Below are positions 58,200 through 64,000 of a DNA stretch of 64,000 nucleotides, piece after piece (position 1 is the first letter of the stretch; each line of letters begins with the position of its first letter). Source of the stretch: Symbiodinium sp. CCMP2592 (Eukaryota; Sar; Dinophyceae; Suessiales; Symbiodiniaceae); assembly GCA_905221615.1 (NCBI GenBank), contig CAJNDT010006147.1:1-64000 (forward strand), read 5' to 3'. A program made the position numbers and the translations under genes. The notes beneath the pieces were generated by a model. The model searched no databases. It was not told the DNA's origin and saw nothing but the letters and a program-made list of their open reading frames with translations.

Positions 58200-58611
58200 G
58201 GTCTGTTATAATAATCTCAACCCTAACCCCTAAACCCTGAACATCTACACTAAGAACAAGGGAGTCCTTCTGGCTGTCCAGCAGGGACCGAAGAATGCCT
58301 TCGGCCTGGCAAGAGGGAGGCAGGCAATGCAATCCAAAAGCATAAGCCGAAGGCCCAAACCGTCAGTGTAAAATTTAGACCACAAAAGCCTAAACCCTAT
58401 TAAACCCTATCAAAGCCTATTCCGTAAATCCCTGCCGAAGCCTCAATCCAGTCCAAAAACACAACCACAAAACCCTAAACCCTAAACCTAATGAAACCTA
58501 TTTGTCCGTAAATCCCTTACACCCAGAACCCGAGGTATTCGAACTGGCAATTCGGGAATTCAATACTCTATGGTTCAGCATATGAGCTGCTGGCACCTTG
58601 TCGCTATCAGC

Positions 58612-58730
58612 ACTTGGAGGTTCATGGGTAGCTATAGGTAGGGTATATAAGTAGGATAACTATACTTATGACCTATATGAGAGTACTTACAACTCCACTT
58701 ATAACTACTGTACCCGTGAACCTCCAAGTA
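58612..58730. mobile_element. Palindromic element, GGTTCATGGGTAGTT family
   Basis: The left end is ACTTGGAGGTTCATGGGTAG and the right end is GTACCCGTGAACCTCCAAGT, 119 bp. Confidence 0.75.
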
Positions 58731-58734
58731 CTGA

Positions 58735-58820
58735 CTTATATTGCTCAAGAACCATACCTTCGTCACTCTCTCGCATGTCCTCAAAAACGATCAGTGCTGG
58801 GCCTGACAGACCTCCCCAAC
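58735..58820 (-). CDS. Short exon-like segment
   Basis: A minus-strand frame reads LSGPALIVFEDMRESDEGMV, then LEQYKSVL. It adjoins the palindromic element at 58612-58730. A TGA upstream in frame implies an acceptor between. Confidence 0.28.
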
Positions 58821-59363
58821 AGACCAATGATCAAGGACCCTGTATTGCAGAGCGGGCCCGAATGACAGCAACATTCCTAAACCATAAGCCGTCAACGCTA
58901 ATCCGAGCAGTCTGAGAATACGTGCCCTGTGCAGGCATTACACTGTTACAACCCTTCGAGTCCTACAATCCTACAACTAAGCCCAATTGACCCCAACCTT
59001 TCCAAAGCCAGCCGGAACCCTTATCCTTAAAACAACCCCAAAACCGTATATGCACAACCCAATCCTCGAAAGCCCAACAACCCAAGATATGCAAACCACT
59101 GCTTACAACAACTCTATCGACACCTTTTTTGGTTTGAAGGCAAGCGTTTCATCCCTAAGCCCTCAACCCTTTTTCCCCGGATCGTTTAGCAATAATCTAG
59201 CTTGGCAAATTGGCAAACAAAGTTTTAAAGGCTTGAAATCCCAAAGTTGCGAGGTAGGCGCTGCTTACACATAGGCGTCTTCATACGTGGAATAAAGCTT
59301 TGGGGGGATATTGAGGTTTAATTAGAATATTTATACTGTACTTGTTCCGGCTTGTACACTACA

Positions 59364-59485
59364 TGCATGGGGTCTTCGGGCTCGGAAGCCTGATGAAGCC
59401 GAAGCTGTCGCGACGATGCGTCGCCGGCTTGGGCCCGCTGCAGCAGCACCTGGCGGAGCAGAACTTTGGCCGCCGAACTATTAAT
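59364..59485 (+). CDS. Short exon-like segment
   Basis: The plus frame reads GVFGLGSLMKPKLSRRCVAG, then LGPLQQHLAEQNFGR. It is GC-rich with coding-type codons and lies in AT-richer flanks. The function is unknown. Confidence 0.3.
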
Positions 59486-60006
59486 ACAAAACATTGTGAA
59501 AAAGTAACCCTATGCCTCCAGGGACCTCGTTACGGGGTCCTTAAGGGGTCTCGGGCCCTAGGTCCTTGGAGGGATAGGGTAAGGTTCAGGGTGTAGGTTA
59601 GGACGTCAAAGGTACATTTCAGGATTGTGGCTTGTGTGGAGCGCTGTCTGCCATGGTCCTGAAAGCTGGATGTCTCTTGCACACGAGGAAGGCGAATTCC
59701 AAACGTCCCGAGGGCATCTAAGTGCGGCATGCCGGTTACATAAAGCAGTCAAACCAACCGTGCAAATAAAACTCAAGTGATATAGACTTAGCAGTAGCAA
59801 CAACGATCAACTCACCCTAGCAGTTTCACTCTTTGAACTCATCACGGTTTTGGAGGCAAGCTCGCTAAGAAACACTCACTAGACACAGGAAGGACGACCA
59901 GAATTTCACAGTGGGACAGTGGACGAACACGACCAACACAACATCGTGGGGCAACAGCAGCAACGACGAACACGAGGATGGTTCCGACTACACTTGTGCA
60001 GCTCAC

Positions 60007-60182
60007 TACTGCTCCTGCTGCTGCTGCTGCTACTGCTGCTGCTGCTACTACTCCTGCTGCTACTGCTACTGCTACTGCTACTGCTACTGCTACTGCTACT
60101 ACCACTACCACTACCACTACTACTACTCCTACTACTACTCCTACTACTACTACTACTACTACTACGACTACTACTACTACTC

Positions 60183-60222
<40 letters not shown>

Positions 60223-60256
60223 AACAACTACTACTACTACTACTACTACTACTACA
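60007..60256 (+). repeat. CTG/CTA triplet repeat array
   Basis: (CTGCTG)n and (CTGCTA)n pass into (CTACCA)n and (CTA)n with CTC and CGA interruptions, about 250 bp. Every frame is open and low-complexity on both strands. Confidence 0.92.
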
Positions 60257-60387
60257 TCGGGAGTACTACTGCGTCTGCTTCTGCTTCTGCCTCTCCCCTA
60301 AACCCTTGGACCCCTCACAGCAACCCTTGAGTCCAACACCCACTTCTTCAGTAACCGTGCCCCAAAAGTTTCAAACATGGACCACAT

Positions 60388-60570
60388 ATGCAGGGCCTAA
60401 AAAACATGGGGCGTTGCAACAATACTTGTATCAACATCGAAACGGTATCGCCACCGAACCGTATCCACATCGTAAAAAACGACATCGCACAAATCGACAC
60501 AGCATGCCGCCGCATCATGGCCTGGGGATTCAAGGACGATACAAGCTGCCAGCCTCTGGGTGTGTCTAGA
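60388..60570 (+). CDS. Exon-like segment, frame uncertain
   Basis: The plus frame reads MGRCNNTCINIETVSPPNRI, then HIVKNDIAQIDTACRRIMAW. One other plus frame and one minus frame are also open for over 60 codons here, so coding status rests on composition alone. Confidence 0.22.
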
Positions 60571-61023
60571 TCTGGAAAGGGATATCGAGCCACACCGCAC
60601 TGCCTAAAGCAATAACAAACAATATTGTACCGCATACAATCGCTAGCAACCGCACACCGATCGAACCTAGAAACTTTGCAGTTCTCCATTGGCCTTACAC
60701 TGCTCTTACAACCCTATAATCCGTAAACACCGGAAACTAATCCCTAAACCTTACACCCATGAAGGATCCCTGAAAGGAACCCTTACAACAACCCTGAACC
60801 CTACACCCTAAACCCTGCAAACCCTTAACATCTAATGCCTAAACCTCATAATCCCTCAACCCCAAACCCTGATCCCTAAACCGAAACCCCTATCGTCCCT
60901 AAACCCTAAACCCTTGAAGGACCCCTTAAAGAAACCCTTACAGTGCCTGGGCCAGGCCCTCTGCACTCTTCGATAAGCCGCAGGTGCGGCCCTGACGCGG
61001 AGAGAGCCCTATGAGTCCATTGT

Positions 61024-61130
61024 ACCCAGACCTTCCAAAATCCCTTAATTAAGGAATATACCTTAAATCATATTAGGGATCCTACTATGATTTAAGGTAT
61101 ATTCCTTAATGGATTTTGGAAGGTCTGGGT
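61024..61130. mobile_element. Palindromic element, CCAGACCTTCCAAAATCCC family (copy 2)
   Basis: Ends are ACCCAGACCTTCCAAAATCC and GGATTTTGGAAGGTCTGGGT. The interior arms AAGGAATATACCTTAAATCA and TGATTTAAGGTATATTCCTT meet around GGGATCC. Confidence 0.88.
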
Positions 61131-61136
61131 TGTAGT

Positions 61137-61252
61137 AAAGTAGAAGCCAGAAAGTTGGAACATGGATTTAGGAGGACTAGTGCTAGGATCCCCTATACTT
61201 TACCTTAAGGGCATGGGGAGAATGATGTTCCAACTTTCTGGCTTCTACTGTA
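61137..61252. mobile_element. Palindromic element, AGAAAGTTGGAA arms (copy 2)
   Basis: The left end AGTAGAAGCCAGAAAGTTGG and right end CCAACTTTCTGGCTTCTACT form about 25-bp arms. It directly follows the previous element, so two palindromes lie side by side. Confidence 0.82.
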
Positions 61253-61648
61253 AGGGCTGAGGGTTGAGAGTTTAGGGGCTTAGGATTGTAGTAACGGCTT
61301 AGGGTTGGGCGTTTAGGATTTTAGAGGTTTAGGGTTCAAGGCCTGGGGGTTGATGGTTTAGGGGGGCTTAGGAATTCGGGTTTTGGGGTATGGCTTTGAA
61401 AGTTTTTGTTGAGGGTTTTGGATAGTGGCTTTGGTTTGGAAGGTTTTTGAAGGCTTGATTTAGGATACTGTTTGAGAATTGGGTTAAAAGTATAGGGGGG
61501 GTATTGGAATTAAGGTTGTGTAGGGTTAAGGGATTAGAGTTTGGGCGTGATAGGGTTTCCGTTATGGCTTTGTAGGGCTTTATGCTGAGATTTATGCACC
61601 TGAACAGCTTGTAAACGAGGCCTTCAGGAGGAACAAAGTGTATACTAT

Positions 61649-61753
61649 ATGGGAGTTTCCGAAATAGGGGACCCTGATATAGTACGCTAAATAGTAGGAT
61701 CCTTATTATAAGGACCCCAAAACAAGGTACCCCTAATTTTCGGAAACTCCCAT
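61649..61753. mobile_element. 105-bp palindromic element, GGAGTTTCCGAAAAT family (copy 3)
   Basis: It opens ATGGGAGTTTCCGAAATAGG and closes TAATTTTCGGAAACTCCCAT. Confidence 0.8.
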
Positions 61754-61929
61754 CCATACATATATATATATATATATATATGTGCATTGACCCTTCCGCC
61801 CTCAAGGAAAGTGGAAGACTTGTGGGCTTGGGGTTTTCCAGGACTTATGGGGTCAGGTTGTAGGGTTTAGGGTTTACGGTTTAGGTGGAGGTGCATGGGT
61901 TAGTTCTAAGTTAAATCAGGAGGGATTTT

Positions 61930-62260
61930 GGAGTATTACGTGGTATTTCTTGGCTGTGGTGTGTGTCGAGCACACAGCTATCTGCCCGGAGATAGCCTGT
62001 TTATGCGGATCCTGCAGGATAACCTTGACGGCCTGCACGAACTCGTCCCGTTGTACCACTATCACTTCGGCCAGGCGCTTGGGCGCCCTGACGGTGGTAC
62101 CCAGGCTGGCGGCGGTCCTACTGGCTCGGTGGGCCGCAGCGTGGACCGGCATCCGCTTGGGATTGGCCTTGGGCGTGCATGGCCGGTGGCCCGCCGAAGA
62201 TGCCAGAGTCGACGAGATAAGGGAGCAGCTTGCCGGCCACGCTCCAGAAACGCTCTCCAA
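61930..62260 (-). CDS. GC-rich exon-like segment, strand uncertain
   Basis: A minus-strand frame contains HRASRTAASLGTTVRAPKRL and AEVIVVQRDEFVQAVKVILQ. Two plus frames are also open for over 100 codons, which is usual for GC-rich DNA. I prefer the minus frame because the better-supported neighbour at 62384-62576 is on that strand. Confidence 0.25.
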
Positions 62261-62269
62261 GATGAAATA

Positions 62270-62380
62270 CCCTAAGGCTCCATGTACCCATATAGTAAAT
62301 ACTTAGGCCTTAAAGTACCTATATAGAGACCCCTTTAAGGCTTAGGTATCTTACTAAAAAGGTACATGGAGCCTTTGGGA
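62270..62380. mobile_element. Palindromic element, GGCTCCATGTACC family (copy 2)
   Basis: Ends are CCCTAAGGCTCCATGTACCC and GGTACATGGAGCCTTTGGG, with internal TTAGGCCTTAAAGTACC. Confidence 0.75.
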
Positions 62381-62383
62381 TAT

Positions 62384-62576
62384 TGAGGCTTCAGGTGCAC
62401 AAGGGACTCGAAGGCATCATCGAATTTGGCCGCAGTCCCACACCCCTCCCTCAACGGGTTCGCTTCGAACCTCGCCGGGTTGAGATCGCTGTTGGTGTTG
62501 CAAGAAAACCCTGCGGCGAACAACGTGCCCTTCTCCCCAGGAAGCTTGCAGGCTGACGTGTTCGCCCGGATGCCCT
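62384..62576 (-). CDS. Coding exon candidate, product unknown
   Basis: A minus-strand frame reads GIRANTSACKLPGEKGTLFA, AGFSCNTNSDLNPARFEANP then LREGCGTAAKFDDAFESLVH and LKP, after a CCTTCAG acceptor. Codon use and composition are clearly coding. It ends right at the palindromic element 62270-62380, where the reading becomes element sequence, so the element lies in the following intron or has cut into the exon. I do not recognise the family. Confidence 0.48.
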
Positions 62577-63234
62577 GAAGGATTCTATGACCGACTTCCG
62601 GCTTCTTTGTTTTATATCACGTCTTGTCAGCGTTGGTCCCTCATTGCAAACCTGAAAAGCGGTAATTACCTCAAAGTCAATCCCAGTGGGGTGAGGCTTG
62701 CCTGGTTTATGTTCTTGAAGCCACCTCTGGACGGTGTCTAAATGGAGTACCGAGATGGCACTATAGGCCGGGATTTGTGGACCATCACCAACTTGTCGAG
62801 GACATTGTGAAGTAGGATAACTATATTTATAGCCTGCCTCAGGAGACTTGTTACCCATGAACCTCCAAGTACGGCTTTCGAGTTCGAAGGTTTAGGCTTT
62901 TCCGGGCTTTCGGATTTAGGTATCAGTCGGAGGCCTCAGAAGGTGGGATATTTGGGAATATCCCACCTACCTTCATCCCATCTTTTGAAGGCTCCGAATC
63001 AGAGGGTAAGGGTCCTCAACCCAGACTTCCTGAACCTTCAAACGGATTAAACCAAATCGAACAACAACTCTTAGGACTGTAAGCTTTAAAATGCCCGTCG
63101 AACTCTAGGCCGGAAACCTGAAATCCTGCAACCCAAACCGCTAAAAGCCTAAAACCTATGTTAAAGTTGCACAACAGCTCACTACATGTTGACCCAAGAA
63201 AGCTTGGAGTTTGAGCCGTTGAACCCCTGCAGTG

Positions 63235-63380
63235 TGTCTACATGAGTCCTCACAGCCCTCAGAGCGTAGAATAATGATGCTACGGGAGCCTGAACAACTA
63301 CCTCTCAAACACACCTGCCCATACTATCCATTTGAATGGCTGCTGCCAGAATCTTGCTGCCTTCCTGGAGGATCCTAACT
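63235..63380 (+). CDS. Exon-like segment, product unknown
   Basis: The plus frame reads HESSQPSERRIMMLREPEQL, then PLKHTCPYYPFEWLLPESCC, and stops where the palindromic element at 63379 begins. No ATG is needed if it is an internal or last exon. Confidence 0.32.
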
Positions 63381-63481
63381 GTTGATGATATAAATCCTGC
63401 ATTACCTGTAGGATTCTAGACTGTGGGAATTATGGTATATTCCTTATTATGGGTAATGCAGGATTTATATCACCCACCGTA
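63379..63481. mobile_element. Palindromic element, GGTTGATGATAT family (copy 2)
   Basis: The left TGTTGATGATATAAATCCTG and right ATGCAGGATTTATATCACCC arms enclose GGTATATTCC. Confidence 0.75.
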
Positions 63482-63692
63482 AGCATCCCGAAGCTGAACC
63501 GTAAGCATAATCAGGCTTACCGAGCGAAAGAACTACATGGGAGAGTACAGGCGAGCAGTGAGCATGTCGGCCTCCCGGAACAACAGCTCTGCCTGACATG
63601 CCCGTAACCCCTATATGATGAATGGAGTTTGGGGGTTTAAGGGTTTAGGGTTTAGGTGTAGGTTTTAACTTTAAGCCCTAAATCATCGGAGA

Positions 63693-63888
63693 AGGATCTG
63701 TTATGTACTTAGCTCTGTCTTCTCTAAGGTTAATCAGAAAGTAGTTGATGGTTTACACGATCTTAAAGCTCAAGTTTTCGAGACATGCGATATTGTTGTT
63801 CAAGGTGTGAGCTGGCAACGCTGCGCATCATTTACATATGGAAGCAAGCAAACTCCAGATGCCAAAAATGAAGGCCCTAAGGATTGAA
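63693..63888 (+). CDS. Exon-like segment near the window end
   Basis: The plus frame reads VFSKVNQKVVDGLHDLKAQV, then FETCDIVVQGVSWQRCASFT, YGSKQTPDAKNEGPKD and TGA. It lacks an ATG. Composition is protein-like but codons are AT-richer than in the GC-rich islands, so it may come from a different gene class or an older insertion. No family is recognised. Confidence 0.35.
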
Positions 63889-64000
63889 TCCTATTCTCTC
63901 AGATCTTGGATAGTTAAATTTAAAACTCAAACATTTTGGGTGTTTCGGGCAATTTCGGGCTGCGGTCTGTGCCCGAACCCTAAAAGGACTCGAAACTCCA

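Noticed and set aside
59842..60569. Poly-leucine, poly-tyrosine, poly-threonine and valine/alanine frames
   Set aside because: They are translations of the CTG/CTA triplet array. Only the part after 60388 was kept, at low confidence.

Overview
The window looks like nuclear DNA of a dinoflagellate, most likely a Symbiodiniaceae relative. The basis is recognition from memory of protein families that are highly multiplied in those genomes, plus introns that begin GC or GA as well as GT, short direct repeats at exon/intron joints, and telomere-type (CCCTAAA/TTTAGGG) tracts. No database search was possible, so the taxon is an inference.

Region 1, about 1-14.5 kb, is a head-to-tail array of plus-strand genes. 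It holds a fragmentary gene (exons near 1-201, 975-1406 and 1737-1977); a many-exon gene at 3281-8332 whose exons join in frame across GC-AG and GA-AG introns; a complete three-exon, 200-residue gene at 9921-12425; and an uninterrupted 581-codon gene at 12720-14465 with a transposase-like motif pattern. Introns and spacers carry long microsatellites, including a run of about 230 bp of TC at 4922-5156. From 14.5 to 16.5 kb there is only degenerate AT/AC microsatellite sequence.

Region 2, about 16.5-36 kb and 44.8-64 kb, changes character abruptly. The background is degenerate CCCTAAA/TTTAGGG in both orientations, studded with families of 70-160 bp palindromic elements that resemble MITEs or introners. 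One family has four copies of exactly 117 bp and another has two copies of exactly 105 bp. Small GC-richer islands (30-430 bp) read as good coding sequence on either strand. The best are a three-exon minus-strand model at 20136-21586, and minus-strand islands at 34289-34873, 57747-57948 and 62384-62576. They look like exons of genes whose introns are built of telomere-like and palindromic DNA, but most are not joined into full models here.

Region 3, 36.1-44.8 kb, is a continuous satellite block. Its order is a 138-bp repeat (5 copies), GAT/AGT triplets, a 61-bp repeat (about 14 copies), a 2.16-kb higher-order repeat (two full copies and a partial), then 11-bp CTA-rich arrays in a 459-bp higher-order repeat. 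Each 2.16-kb unit carries a tRNA-like foldback, a TAATAAGGCTT block and a 10-bp CAGCCAGTAT block. The whole block is bracketed by 24-bp inverted ends that match those of a 109-bp palindromic element at 28300-28408. It is therefore a candidate 8.7-kb composite mobile or amplified unit, and it is the most unusual structure in the window.
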